NCBI GenBank assembly: GCA_964020085.1
Contig: OZ026606.1
Span: 17,216,806 to 17,280,805, forward strand
Reading direction: 5' to 3'
Source: Micromussa lordhowensis
Lineage: Eukaryota; Cnidaria; Anthozoa; Scleractinia; Lobophylliidae
Length of the DNA stretch: 64,000 nucleotides
Below, piece after piece: positions 44,501 to 55,176 of this stretch. The notes under the pieces were generated by a model. The model made no database searches, was not told the DNA's origin, and was given only the letters and a program-made list of their open reading frames with translations. Made by a program: the position numbers and the translations under genes. How positions within the stretch are numbered: position 1 is the first letter of the stretch; each line of letters begins with the position of its first letter.

Positions 44501-47500
44501 AGCTCCATGATTTAAAATTAATCAATCTTGTCAAGGAATGCAAGGCCTCAATTTCTTAACACAGACCAACACGACTCTCTAGGGAGGAAATTGGACCTCA
44601 AAATCTATCGTCTCTACCTGCCTCAACAAATTAAACTCATACATTCCAATCTGGGAACTACATGCAGGTGTATAAGGACGTCATACCTTTGGAGTAAACA
44701 GGTAAATAATTCCTGATTCAAAGCCCTTCAAAAGAAGACCCCGGATGAAGAATGCGAGGAGAACCACGTAAGGAAATGTCGCGGTAAAGTAGACCACCTG
44801 TGAAGAAATGATAGAGCATGCTACTAAATATCACACTAAAGGGATTATTCTCTCTACAAGATCTTTTGCACACAAAACGTTGTTGTCGTTCAGGTTTATG
44901 CACGGTGCATGCAATTAAGATTGGCCAAAATTTTTGTTGATTGCAATTGCTTTACCATAGCTGTTTAGTAATTAAAACAGAAAGAAAAGTTGCGCACATT
45001 ATTTCCGGTAAAGTCACTATAAATTGGAAGAGTTACGCTTTGTGTCTCTGTCTATTGGCTGCACGCATTATATCCTCCTCGAATCTCTCTAAATGGATAA
45101 AGGTAGCCAAAACTAAAATGTTTACAAACGTACCTTGCCAGATGACTGAATGCTTTTGATGATACAGAGGTACGCCAGCAGCCAGGCGACAACCAAAGCC
45201 ACAGCTAACTTCCAGTTTATGATAGCACTCTCCTCTATCCTGTTAGCGTGCATCAAGGTCTCGCGATGGTAATAGTAGGCAGTCGGGCTACTTCCGGAGC
45301 ATTCTTTGGGAATTGACAGCTCAGTGGTGTTCAGCTCACTGTTGTAACTCGACACCTTTGGACACTCTGCCCAAGGAAGAGGGGACTGGAACGAGTTGAA
45401 GAAGTAGAACAGCACCCAGGAAATGACCACGTTGTAGTAGCTGCCAACTAGAATGCAAACCACTGTGGTTGCAATCCCTACCCCTCCCAGGTAAGGACAT
45501 ACTGTGCTCCAGACGTTGATAGATCCCTGGCGGAGCCGCTGGCCAATGCTGAGTTCTAGGTAGAAGATGGGGATTCCTTCGAAGATGAGCATCACAAAGT
45601 ATGGAATCAGAAAAGCTCCTACAAGAAAGAACAGCAAGAAATATTACAATTCACGCCCCAATAGGGAGGGTCTGAGTATCCTATTTTCAAACATTAACAA
45701 TTTCCGTAATCGATATTCTTAACATCCCATATCCAATTAATGTTTTCCCCAAATATCCTGTATCTCGTTATTTTTATGCCGTAATCCCAATAACCTCTAA
45801 GCCTCACAGTTCGCGGTTAGGACCCGAACTCAACACTGAAAGCTTGAAAAAATTCCCCAGAGTACTATTGGCACCGAAACCTACAAAGCTTCCCTTCTAT
45901 ACCAGTTTTAATCGACAAATTCTACAACGGATTTGAGGGCGAGAGGAAACTTATCCTACGTTTCCATTCAAAGGCAATTCCTACGCCAGTATTTCTGCTA
46001 CCGACGTACGTACAGCAGGAGTCAGATAACAATATTTCCAAGATCGATCTGTTTACCACGGAGGTCAAAGTACATTTTAAAATTGCGCTTTCTTGTTTGA
46101 TTATCTTCGTCTTAATTTCTTTATTTTAATAATGGACGAGATTTATTCAAAGGGTTAGTGCACCTCAGTTTTCAGGACTGAGAATGCGCGGTTTATAATG
46201 TGACAACAAATCTCTGAACAGGTGGGGAAGACAGGATTTTAAAATTCTTCATCTGCGCGTTTTATACCTGCCAATAGTTTTACACAAATAGAATGATTTA
46301 CGCTGTTATGAAGCATTTTGGAAGAAAAAAAAGCTAAGGCTTCCACATGTTGAATTCATTGCGTGTGAAGAGCATTCCGGTACAAGTTGTAGGAGTAACT
46401 TGCAGTACATTACGCTTAAAAAAAACTAACAACAACACAAATGTGTTTTGAAGTAACACGCTTTTTCCATTACAGTTTTCCTGCTTTTTACTTATAAACT
46501 CGCTTTCCTTGTTACATACATTATTAGTATCCTTCTGGACGGATAATGCGTCTTCTAGCATAAAAACGGCCGTTGAGTAATTCGAAGGAATTATTGCATT
46601 AAAGTGCAAGCATCTATTCCAGATAAAAATTGATGTACTCGAGATTTTCCTTGAACAAATGCAATTTGTTGCTACATTTATATCACGCTCCTTCTTGATT
46701 ACTTGGCAAGATACTTTCTGAGGGACAGAACGGCAACGACATTGAAAACGCCCGTAGAGGAAAAAGAAAACATGTTTGCTGCTGTCATGCGTGATGGGCT
46801 CCTGCCGGAACAAGACCTTCACTTGTCGAGAATCAACACTTTTAGGAGTTGAACAGCTATTTCCGTTGTCAAAGTCCTTATAAAAGGTTCTTGTAATTTT
46901 TCGTATTAATGATGACAGTGCTTTCAAGCGTCTTAGATAATTCAGAAAAATTTAGATAGAGCCTTGTTTTGTGATCCCTTTAATTTTCATTACTGAATAT
47001 TTTTTTATCTTCTTTTGTCATTACACGTCTTTGGCGACTATCAACGCGTTCTCTTTCGCACAGTTATTTTCTTGTCCTTTTGTTTTTCTTTTTCAACCGA
47101 GAGAAGATAACTTTAAGGGAGAAAGGAGAAGGAAAAAGGTAAAGGAAGAAAGAACGAAAAAAAGAAACAATTTGTTAATATCCACATGTGATAGACTCGG
47201 CTTTCGTTTCAAGATAACATCAATTTTCTTGAATATTGACGAGTATTGATGTTATACCTAAACCAATGCCGAACGAAAGTGAATATTAAAAAAAAAATTC
47301 GTGAATATTTTAAGACTTTTAAGCTCTTCTTCACCTTCGAAAAGAAAACATTTTGAGTTCTGCAAGCACCCAACTATGTTACATCCACTCATAACCGGCT
47401 GAAGATAAATTTAAATTTCCAAATGCTAGCAGGGAAGGAAATGTCAGTGGCTCATTAGCTCAAAGGTTTGTCAATATATCGAGTATGAGGGAGTTCACAA

Positions 47501-49714
47501 AGATTTCCCTGGCTAGTTGTGACTGAAAGTTGACATTAAATAATACAACGGAAACACTTTGAGTTCATTTTTCACACTCTTTGAAAAGTGACATCCTAGT
47601 GTGAAATTAATGTGTTTCTAACTGAAAAACTTCATTTCTTGTCATTTGGGCGTAAGTCTAAGTACTGTAAAAAAAACTTAAAAAGCAAACATCTTGGTGT
47701 CATGCCGGGCAATGATTAAATGAATTTTCTTGTTTTATGCCAATGCTTTCACCCTGAAAAGACGCATAAATCCTGCCGAAAGACGGATTTCCTGGCACAA
47801 ATTTGCACTTCACTCAATTTCCGCTCGTGGTACAGATGCCCTTAACCCTGTCCCTACTTCTCTGCTTATCACTGTTTACATTCTTCGGTAACCGCAAGGG
47901 CAACCATAAATTCCTTTTGACTATTTTCATAAAAACGAGAAAAATTTGTTCACCGATCAACACCACTAACATTTTCTTCTATTAACGTACTTTGAAATCC
48001 CGCCAACTGGAATCATCCGGTGATCGCTGAGATTATCATCAATTTTACGCCCGTAAGCGAGTTTTATTTTTTACTGTTGAACTTTCTGTGGAACTCAGCT
48101 TCAAAAGCGACATGCAGTGCCATGGACTGAGCTTCTTTTCATTTTGTCTTTCGTGATCGAGTCTGGCCGAAAAAAGAAACGAAATAAAACTCTGCGACAA
48201 AAAACAATTATGATGTAGGATAGTGCAGCAGATTTTAAGGCTTTGTCCAATATCTCCCTACTAATATTTATGCACCATAACTGACCGGATCAACAGAAAA
48301 GGTCAGACGAAAAATTGGGAGATGGTCCAAACACCGCTACAGCAAAAGCAGGGATAACTTATTTTTTATACCAGGATGCGTTTGAACCGATTCGTTAAAT
48401 CGCGATAAGTGAACTATTCAGGTTTCAGTGCATTTTTCTGGTGTCGAAAGGATATGAGACAACGAGTTATTGATCGATTGAAACTTGAAAAATGATCAGT
48501 AAAAAGTGCATTTCTTAGCCCTGTGAAAGACATCTTGTCTCGCTGAGTCGCTGTCAACAGAGGAATTATCATTGATGTTCCACTAGTTAGTGCCGAGCCT
48601 TCGTGAGCGCAATTTTTAGAGTAGTTGTTGCTAACATGGTTTTTTTTTTTTAAAAGGGATTAAAAACGTGTCGAAAGAACCAAAGAGCAATTTATCGCTC
48701 GAGAACCTTGTTGGAAATTTTCGTGCGTTAATTTTACTTAGTATTTTGCGTAAATTTAATTTTGATCACCGTGTAAACTGTATTGTACTCTTCAGGGAAA
48801 CGAACCATGTCGATTGGAATTTCATTGTGCTGTTAAATCTAACTGATGATCTCTAAGCTGCAAATTCTTTTGTTTAAGAGCATCAGCTTTGTTCCTATTT
48901 CGTGTTACAACTGATAGAAACTGAAAAAATGAATCGTTTTTAATGAATTTTTCAATTCATTGTCCAATTACACCAAACCGAGGAAGGAAGTTCTTAAACT
49001 GAAAGGAATACTTAATCTTAAAACTTCCCAATGCTTTTGAATTTGTAAAAAATTTTCTTGACTAATAAATATCACCGAAATTGCTGAAAATAATTATTGT
49101 TAAAAACTTTTGTGATACCGACTAAAACTTCATTCAATATTTGAGTTCTTATAAAATTTTCTAACACGCTTTCAAAATTTTACAATTTTCATCCAAAGTA
49201 CTAGTCTATGGCTAGCTAATCAGATAATTACTGAGAGGCCCTTGCCACCGGCATAAAAATTAACGGATTGTTCTTGTAAAAACCAGACACAAGAAAACGT
49301 GAAGAAAGATTTCTGAGTTGTTGCGCGGCTGAGATAATCTTTTGTTGGCTCTTCGCCTTAATTCACAAAGACGGTGAGAAATTATTATAAACATGCGCAA
49401 ACCTAAAAACCGCACTTTCAATATTAACTGATAAAGCAGACAAAAGGGAAGAATAATTGAAAAATATAATTTTGTCTACCTCCTCCGTTCTTCTGGCAAA
49501 GCCAAGGGAACCTCCAAACATTCCCTAATCCAACGGCGAAACCGATTGCAGAGAGTAGAAACTGCACTTTATTGTCCCAGCCAAGTCGTACTTTCTTGGC
49601 TTCGATCACCTCCACTGCACCTTTGGTTTCATCGTCATCTGTAGCCAGTATTGCCACTGTCGATACCGTTTTATACGTAGCACCTTTGTCGGTAGCTTTT
49701 TCTTTCTCCGTCAT
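35380..49714 (-). CDS. SLC6 sodium-coupled transporter (amino-acid type), complete, nine exons
   Basis: Nine exons (49714-49480, 45618-45134, 44797-44687, 41238-41030, 38984-38798, 38252-38051, 37230-37071, 36203-36041, 35580-35380) join in phase to 650 residues, the usual SLC6 length. TM1 carries the family signature GLGNVWRFP at residues 62-70, then [13 protein letters not shown]6 has [20 protein letters not shown]8 GLDS. An extracellular loop between TM3 and TM4 has two cysteines and an NTT sequon. At the site where monoamine transporters have Asp in TM1 this protein has Gly62, which points to amino-acid-like substrates. The large extracellular loop after TM7 (residues 348-409, several NTT sequons) recalls the B0AT/NTT4 branch; GLDS in TM8 does not. 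The substrate is therefore open. The protein acts in the plasma membrane. Confidence 0.95.
36041..36203 (-). CDS. SLC6 exon 8
   Basis: Residues 530-584: [22 protein letters not shown]11 ([17 protein letters not shown]), then YYAWNEGK. Acceptor TTCACAG, donor GTATGA. Confidence 0.93.
36631..37101. repeat. Tandem duplication (about 235 bp) including the end of SLC6 exon 7
   Basis: Copy 1 is 36631-36863, copy 2 is 36864-37101, both starting CCATAAACGTTTCTTTT. Copy 2 ends with the genuine last 31 bases of exon 7 and its donor. Copy 1 holds the same 31 bases (36833-36863) plus a GT donor, as a stranded exon tail in intron 7. The copies differ by scattered substitutions and small indels. Confidence 0.92.
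37071..37230 (-). CDS. SLC6 exon 7
   Basis: 160 bases, residues 477-529: TM9 and TM10 ([40 protein letters not shown]). Acceptor TTTTTCAG, donor GTAGGC. Its last 31 bases are duplicated in intron 7. Confidence 0.93.
37451..37761 (-). repeat. tRNA-derived SINE with 10-bp target duplication
   Basis: CTTGAATTGG stands at 37441-37450 and 37762-37771. The minus-strand unit has the tRNA-like head (B-box GGTTCGAGCCC) and full body. It lies in SLC6 intron 6, in the gene's orientation. Confidence 0.9.
38051..38252 (-). CDS. SLC6 exon 6
   Basis: 202 bases, residues 410-476: [22 protein letters not shown]8 [20 protein letters not shown]. The TM8 GLDS supplies sodium-site residues in the family. Donor GTGAGC. 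Confidence 0.94.
38798..38984 (-). CDS. SLC6 exon 5
   Basis: 187 bases, residues 347-409; long extracellular loop with [18 protein letters not shown], further NTT sequons and [13 protein letters not shown]. Acceptor TTTTTTACAG, donor GTACGT. Confidence 0.9.
39385..39731. repeat. 347-bp Harbinger-type MITE
   Basis: The inverted ends GGGCCTGTTTACAAGGAGGG are flanked by TTA on both sides (39382-39384 and 39732-39734). GGTTAACTCTAGC/CCCTAGCAAG-type words recur inside. It lies in SLC6 intron 4 and carries no transposase. Confidence 0.85.
39740..41029. other. SLC6 intron 4, remainder
   Basis: AT-rich intron. Short ORFs have no recognisable domain. Confidence 0.45.
41030..41238 (-). CDS. SLC6 exon 4
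   Basis: 209 bases, residues 278-346: [22 protein letters not shown]6 and TM7 with [15 protein letters not shown]. Acceptor CATCAACAG, donor GTAAGA. Array unit 1 in intron 3 begins only 21 bases away. Confidence 0.94.
41259..42590. repeat. Tandem array with conserved core, SLC6 intron 3
   Basis: Ten units begin with CAGTGTTTTGAGAACTACTG-like sequence at about 41259, 41537, 41667, 41774, 41881, 41986, 42091, 42210, 42328 and 42522. The central units have a 105-107 bp period; outer ones are longer and more diverged. The core of about 70 bp includes GGGCATTTGAT, a 12-bp palindrome TGACAGCTGTCA, CTGGGCAC and GGCGCAGCAATCAGC. Linkers between cores are AT-rich and more variable. There is no continuous reading frame. 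Confidence 0.9.
42823..43690. repeat. Irregular series of the quasi-palindrome TGCATTGGAATTGCAG
   Basis: The word or a close variant occurs near 42823, 43052, 43116, 43214, 43351, 43420 and 43669, spaced 64-250 bases. TGCA ends make it imperfectly self-complementary. The intervening sequence shows no obvious repetition. It follows the tandem array in SLC6 intron 3. Confidence 0.7.
43518..43614. repeat. Foldback repeat
   Basis: CTCACCTCGCAGTCCCTTGT at the left pairs imperfectly with CCACAAGACCCTACGAGATG at the right. It is a likely old MITE in SLC6 intron 3. Confidence 0.5.
44687..44797 (-). CDS. SLC6 exon 3
   Basis: 37 codons, phase 0 at both ends, residues 241-277: [20 protein letters not shown] (TM5) and GIIYLFTPK. 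Acceptor TTCACAG, donor GTATGA. Confidence 0.94.
45134..45618 (-). CDS. SLC6 exon 2
   Basis: 485 bases, residues 79-240: [20 protein letters not shown] (TM2), [16 protein letters not shown]3, the glycosylation loop with [17 protein letters not shown], and TM4 to SSGK. Acceptor TTGTAG, donor GTACGT. Confidence 0.95.
45619..49479. other. SLC6 intron 1
   Basis: 3.9 kb of AT-rich intron. Around 45660-45800 there is a degenerate ATCCC/TATCC-type repeat. A 197-codon open frame at 46334-46927 (minus strand) has no recognisable family and no clear ATG-based start; I do not count it as a gene. Confidence 0.5.
49480..49714 (-). CDS. SLC6 exon 1 (first coding exon)
   Basis: Residues 1-78 plus one base. 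ATG at 49714; the cytosolic N-terminus is followed by [20 protein letters not shown] and [17 protein letters not shown]. Donor GTAGAC. Confidence 0.95.
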
Positions 49715-50984
49715 CTTTTCGCGAGAACTCAGCTCACCTCTCTAAAAGTGTCTGGGAATCAAAGCGAAAAAGTTTATGTTTACCACCGGTTAAAGCTCGA
49801 GCCGATGTGAAACCTGTGTAATTTTGTGTAAATCACTTTACTGTTACTTGGTCTCTATATATCGTCTGAATTTGTCGGGATTTTTAAATACCTACCTGGG
49901 ATTTTGCTCCTAAACTAAACTTGTCCTCAGGCTGGGAGAACAAATTATAGAACCGCCGGTGTCGCTATGGTGTAGTTTTAAAGCGGACTGTTGCATGTGC
50001 TCAGAGCGTGATATATAAACAGCAGAATGATGAAACACTGAGGAAAAATCTCAACCAATCAGAATTCATGACAATTGTTGACATTTAGCCACCATTGTGT
50101 CGGTTGTATTGCAGAAATTTGTTTTTAATTTTCCAGCCTTTCTAACGTCATAGGAGATACTTTGCATGAAAAGAGAGATTATTCTAGTGATCTGGGAATC
50201 CATTCAAACTAGCGAGCTCCTATTTTCAAAAGCAACATTCTCTAACAACAGCAAACATTTTGATGGACAACTTGTCTTCTCATGTCATTGGGAGCTTTCA
50301 TGCTCTTACTAAGAACCAATCATTTCTTTGCCGTTTTAAGTGTTTGTCGGAGGAAACCCATCGCATTATTGCATCAGCCGTGGCGTTTTTGTTATGATAA
50401 TATTCATTCATAATGATAATCGGAAAATACGACTTAAATCTTCAGTTTTATCATGTTCATCATTTCATCACGCTCGAGATGTTAGACGTTGTAAGCTTAA
50501 GAAAATAAACGAGTGTTGTTTCATACAATATAGAACAGGAAGCCGGCGTCAGTTACAGAGCTGTTTTGTCGATACACGTGGGTGATCATGCGTGGCAATG
50601 TTACAGCTGTTTCGCGCCAATTTCGCGCCACTCTGGCCTGTCAAATCTAATCCAGTCTGATTGGCTGTTAAAAATACACATCTCTTTAATAACCGGAAAC
50701 CGAAACCTGCCAAAACAGCCAGAACCCAAGCCAATTTGAAAGGGAAATAGGAAACTGATAACTCGTGTAGTTCTCAGCGTGTAAAGGCATATAGAGGCTA
50801 GCCTGCTCCAGGTTCTCGGTTCTAGGTACGAGTGAAAAACAAAACAAAACAAAAAAACAAAACTAAAAAAAAAGAAGAAACAGAGGGCGATCGAGAGAAA
50901 AATGTACCGAGAGCCTGGAAAGACTACATGTAGGCTTGTTTCAAGTCAGCTTGAAGAAAGCTATTGTGGCGATGACTGTTGCAT
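49715..50984. other. 5' flank of SLC6
   Basis: It should contain the promoter and any non-coding exons, which I cannot place. At 50620-50740 there is a TCTGGCCTGTCAAATC-type unit related to two units at 52170-52490. Confidence 0.4.
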
Positions 50985-52090
50985 TAAATCCTAAGTAACC
51001 TTTTGAACCCTGAATCATGATCAAAACGAAAGTGATCCCCTTTCAATTTAATTCATCGAAACACTTGCCTAACACTGGCCTCCTGTTGCACCACAAGAGT
51101 CATGTCGATGACCAAAATAAACACGGCCTGGTAAAAATTATGCTTGATCGAGCACATCGTAGACTGCTGGCAGTCTGTTTTTCTCTCAAAATTCAGCAGG
51201 GATTACGAGACGAGACGCGTTTACACACTCGTCTAACTGACCCTTAAAGAAAAAACCCGGCTGCCAGCAGACTATGCCTATCAGCTTTCTACTTCTCCGA
51301 AGAATGCGGTCGCCTCAAATTGATGTTCTCTCGACTTAAACATCCAGACAAGCTAATCAATTCCTCCATCACCCGTTTCATCGCCGTAAACGCATCTGAT
51401 CAGCCTGTTTCTTCGCAGGCCGAAAACAACACCGTAGACCCCGTTCTCGTCGTACTCCCATTCAAAGACCAGGTCTCAGCTGATTTTCGGCGCGGTCAAC
51501 TTAAAGATCTGAGCCAGAAGATTCATGTCTCTATTCAGTCTGTGTTTGTTAGCCACAAGATTGAACAAGATCTTAAATTGCGAGAAGTCAAGCCGCCAGA
51601 GGTAAATCAACAATGCCTTGTTCACGAATTTATATGTGACCTGTGCAATGGTTTTCGCACGCCGGCACTTACATCAACGTGTTGAAGTTCACAAAAACTC
51701 GTCTTCATCTATTGGCAAACATTTCCGCGAGAAACATTGCTTGACCCCAGAGGATCTTGGAAATAATTTTAATGTTTTAAAGAAATGCAAAACAAGTTTG
51801 GCTGCCTCGTGTATGAAATGTTTTTTACTGACAAACTGAGACAAAGTCTCAATGTGCAATCTCACTCCATTCGTGGAAAGTTTTTAATTCATGAGATTTT
51901 TTTGCACGCTTTTATTGTTCTTAACAACCCCTTTTTATCTTTTAACGCATATTTTTACCTCATTATTTCCCTCCATATATATCAATATGTTAATTTTTAC
52001 CCCAATCAATTTACTTGAGAATGACCGAAGAGTGGTCGAAACGTCGTTCCTTTTACCCATATTTTTTTTTTATTTTGAATTGATATAGAA
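50985..52090 (+). mobile_element. Penelope-like retroelement fragment with GIY-YIG remnant
   Basis: Sense can be followed across several frameshifts: LPNTGLLLHHKSHVDDQNKH, then EECGRLKLMFSRLKHPDKLI, VLPFKDQVSADFRRGQLKDL, CLVHEFICDLCNG, RRHLHQRVEVHKNSSSSIGK and FREKHCLTPEDLG. The HLHQRVEVH stretch and flanking cysteines fit the C-terminal GIY-YIG endonuclease of Penelope-like elements. A tail with GACCGAAGAGTGGTCGAAAC follows at 52021. At least three frameshifts make it a relic. It is diverged from the copy at 1-560. Confidence 0.72.
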
Positions 52091-54463
52091 GATGAACCAC
52101 TATGCCGTTTTGACAATTGTATTTCGGTTGGACCCAGACTCGGGGAGTAGCCAACCTTCTTCAGATAAATTTAGCGCAACTCTGGCGTGTAAGATCTATT
52201 CTTTCATTTTCCTGATTTGCTGATTGGAAATTTAAATCCGCTGTTCTATAACCAGAAGCAAAACCTGGCAGAAAGCAAAACAAAACGCGCGCCATTTTGG
52301 AACTAATACAATTGTCTACGAACAGTAGTTTTTAGTTTGTAGATCAGTCCCTGTAAGATCTTTTCTTTAATTTTTCTGATCTACTGACTGGAAATTAAAA
52401 TCCACTGTTCTATAATTGAAAGCAAAACCTGCTAGAAAGTAATTAACACAAAACGGGTCCTAATCTAGAACTAATACCGGCAATTTCAGTGTGTAGATCA
52501 GTCCAATGACGCTTCACGTGCTGTAGACGAGTGCGGAGCTCAGGTAGGGAGTCACGCAACGCTCCCCGTCCCCAACGTTGCGTGACTCCGAACGGCTGCG
52601 AAGCGCAGGGTGAGTAAGCTAGCCTTCGAGAATCCAAGCGAAAATTCCCTAATAGCGTCTGCGTGGAAGGCTTATTCCCACTTAGTCCAATATTCATTAC
52701 TGTAGCAGCCAATACACCGTTTGGAGTAATATTTTTCGGCTGGACCGACCAACTTTCTTCAGATTTTAATCATGTTCTGATAGATATACATTTTATAGCC
52801 AGGGTCTATTTCTACAGTACTTATTTGCCTACGACGCGCTGCTAGTTTTCTCCTCTCCTTCTCCTTTGGACACCTGCCAAGCAGGCTACAGTATTTATTT
52901 CAGGACTTTGCTCCTGTTTCCACTAGTTTGGACCAAAGTTCTTCAATTTCATCCATGGTTGCTCAATTAATCAGTTAGTCGAACTCAGTATTGTCCTGGC
53001 TCATACAGACTCAGCGTCCAAAAAAACTGAAAAGTCGGATCATTTTTCATAACATTAAAATCGATATAAATTGCCACTCGAGTCGTGGTTTACCAGCTGC
53101 CAGTATCCAGGGTTTATCCTTGCAAGAAGCAGTAAACCAGTGACTGTACTGATAGGTTTTAAAATTTGGTTCCAAAGACGAACAATTTGCTTTACAAACG
53201 ACTGAAATAACAAACAAGGGATGGGTGGGTGTGGGACTGTAACAGTTACCCCCAGTCCAACCCCCCGATGAAATTTTGTTATATTCTATACTTAGTAAGC
53301 TTCGTGATTTACCCTAGAAGGTATAACGTCGTATTCTTACGTTTTCATAGGATTACCATGTGATCGCAACATGAACTACCGTTGTCCTGTCTAGGAACAT
53401 AAATTCTTGTTCACTTCTTCCAGTTTTGGTCAATATTACTGTCGTTTTGTTCGCGAGACAACTAATGTACAATAATAAATGGCATGCTTGCTCTGAATGA
53501 CTAATCGCCAAAACAAATTTGACAAGTTTAAGAGCTAACTCAATGAACCATTGCATCTAAACAATAATAAACACAATAACAACCTGTTCGCGACAGTTTT
53601 TATAACATTTTGAACGAGTTAAAAACTAACCACTTGAAGGGATTTGATTTCGTTCACGGCAACATCTGCTCTTAAAAGATTTCGTAACAATCGCTTAGGT
53701 AACAAAAATAAGTCAAACAGTTTTCACATCTGAGACTTCTAACGCGGAGTAAGATGTTTAAAAGCCATGAGAATTCACAAAAGCGCAATTAACATTCCAA
53801 CCATAATTTAGTCCACACAGGTGTGAAACCTTCAGCTAAAGGGAGCTGTACTATCGTTTTCCTTTAAAAATGTTTAAAGTTGCAACGATTGTGGAAAAGC
53901 AGATCTTTATACATTAGGCATTGACCATGATCTTAGATGCACAATTTTCAGAGCAGTACTTGGTAATGTTTTTGTTTCGTCCCGTGAAGGTTAACCGAAA
54001 GGAAAACACCATGGGGCTGTGTTGCGTCGATTAAAACTAGGCGCTGTAAGATAACTAAGCGCACGCGAACCTTCTTATTGTCAATAAATTGCCTGTACCG
54101 TGCTGTGATCAATATATTTTAATATCCACACAATAAATAACGCTTTCTGAAGTCTTTGAAAGCCAAATGACTAAAAACGTCGACATTTTGACATAGGCAA
54201 TCAATCACAAAATCTGATCGAGAACATTGTAAACAATTCTTCTTCGCTTTCGCCCAACCCGAGTTTCGAGTTGTTTGATTGGTTCTTTGGTAATTTTGGC
54301 TCAGAGGGCGGTCTTAATACAAACAAAAGTTTAAGGTTTTATAGTAGGTGTTCTCCCCTGTTGGAACACTACATTTTGCGCCAACTCTGTGAAAACAAGC
54401 CTCGGTTACTTTCATATTGCACAAGAAAATTCACACAAGTAACTCTCTAAAAGACGATCTAAA
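52091..54463. other. Intergenic, partly repetitive
   Basis: Two related units of about 150 bp (52170-52320 and 52345-52490) share GATTTGCTGATTGGAAAT-type and AAGCAAAACCTG words. A MITE remnant (GTCACGCAACG ... CGTTGCGTGAC) is at 52549-52600. From about 53000 to 54463 I see no element; the promoter of the EF-hand gene should be at the right end. Confidence 0.45.
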
Positions 54464-54919
54464 ATGGCTGAAACAGAAGAACTTGAAGAAATATTCACCC
54501 TTTTTGACCGAAATGGGGACGGAAGCATTGAAATTGCCCAGATCAAGGATGTTTTACGTTCAGCCGGCTTGAATCCACAAGGAACGGACTTGGAAAAGCT
54601 CGAGGCCGACTACAAATCAAAGGACTCAGTCCAGTTTCCAGAATTCTGCGCCATTTACAAAGAAATGAAAGCGAAGCCACAGCCGGTTATGGAGGACTTT
54701 ATGGAGTTCTTCAGTATTTTTGATCGCGAGAAGAGTGGCCTAATCGATTCACTACAGCTGCGAGCTTTTCTGTGTTTGAAGGGTGATTCCAGACTGACAG
54801 AGGAGGAAATGGAGATGATTGTCAAGCCTATTGAAGACAAGAAGAAGGAAGTTGTACCGTATAAAGATCTGGTCACTCTTGTTATGAGCGAGCAGACTGC
54901 TACTGTGACCTCGGGGTGA
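54464..54919 (+). CDS. Essential-light-chain/calmodulin-like EF-hand protein, intronless
   Basis: 151 residues from an ATG preceded by AAA. The four-EF-hand layout is kept, but the loops are degenerate: loop 1 DRNGDGSIEIAQ (15-26) ends in Gln instead of Glu, and loop 3 DREKSGLIDSLQ (87-98) lacks several ligands. GLNPQGTDLEK after helix F of hand 1 is typical of myosin essential (alkali) light chains. The expected role is binding an IQ motif of a myosin heavy chain with little calcium dependence; this is inferred from family. It has no introns, unlike the window's other host genes apart from the partner at 57477, which suggests retroposition or intron loss. An AATAAA lies 250 bases downstream. 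Confidence 0.85.
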   Translation: MAETEELEEIFTLFDRNGDGSIEIAQIKDVLRSAGLNPQGTDLEKLEADYKSKDSVQFPEFCAIYKEMKAKPQPVMEDFMEFFSIFDREKSGLIDSLQLRAFLCLKGDSRLTEEEMEMIVKPIEDKKKEVVPYKDLVTLVMSEQTATVTSG

Positions 54920-55170
54920 ACAGTTTTACTGAAAAACATTATATTTTTAACTTCGACGGCTTTTTCTGCTTTCCTTGAGAAGAAATGGAAAATACCATTT
55001 ACATCATGCCTTGCTGTCTAAATGTAGGTATTGGTTTTTGTACTTTTTTTGTAGAAACCGGTTTGTTGTAGATGATCGACAGAACTATCGAACTTACACT
55101 TGTTATTTTGGAGAATAATTCCAAAGTTAAAAAGATACCTTTGTGCAAAATTATCAAAGAATTCCAAGTT

Positions 55171-55176
55171 AATAAA
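55171..55176 (+). promoter_or_regulatory. Polyadenylation signal AATAAA
   Basis: AATAAA followed by T-rich sequence, 250 bases after the stop codon of the EF-hand gene. Confidence 0.6.

Noticed and set aside
46334..46927. 197-codon open frame in SLC6 intron 1
   Set aside because: Intronic, no recognisable domain, AT-rich composition, frame opened from a non-ATG codon.
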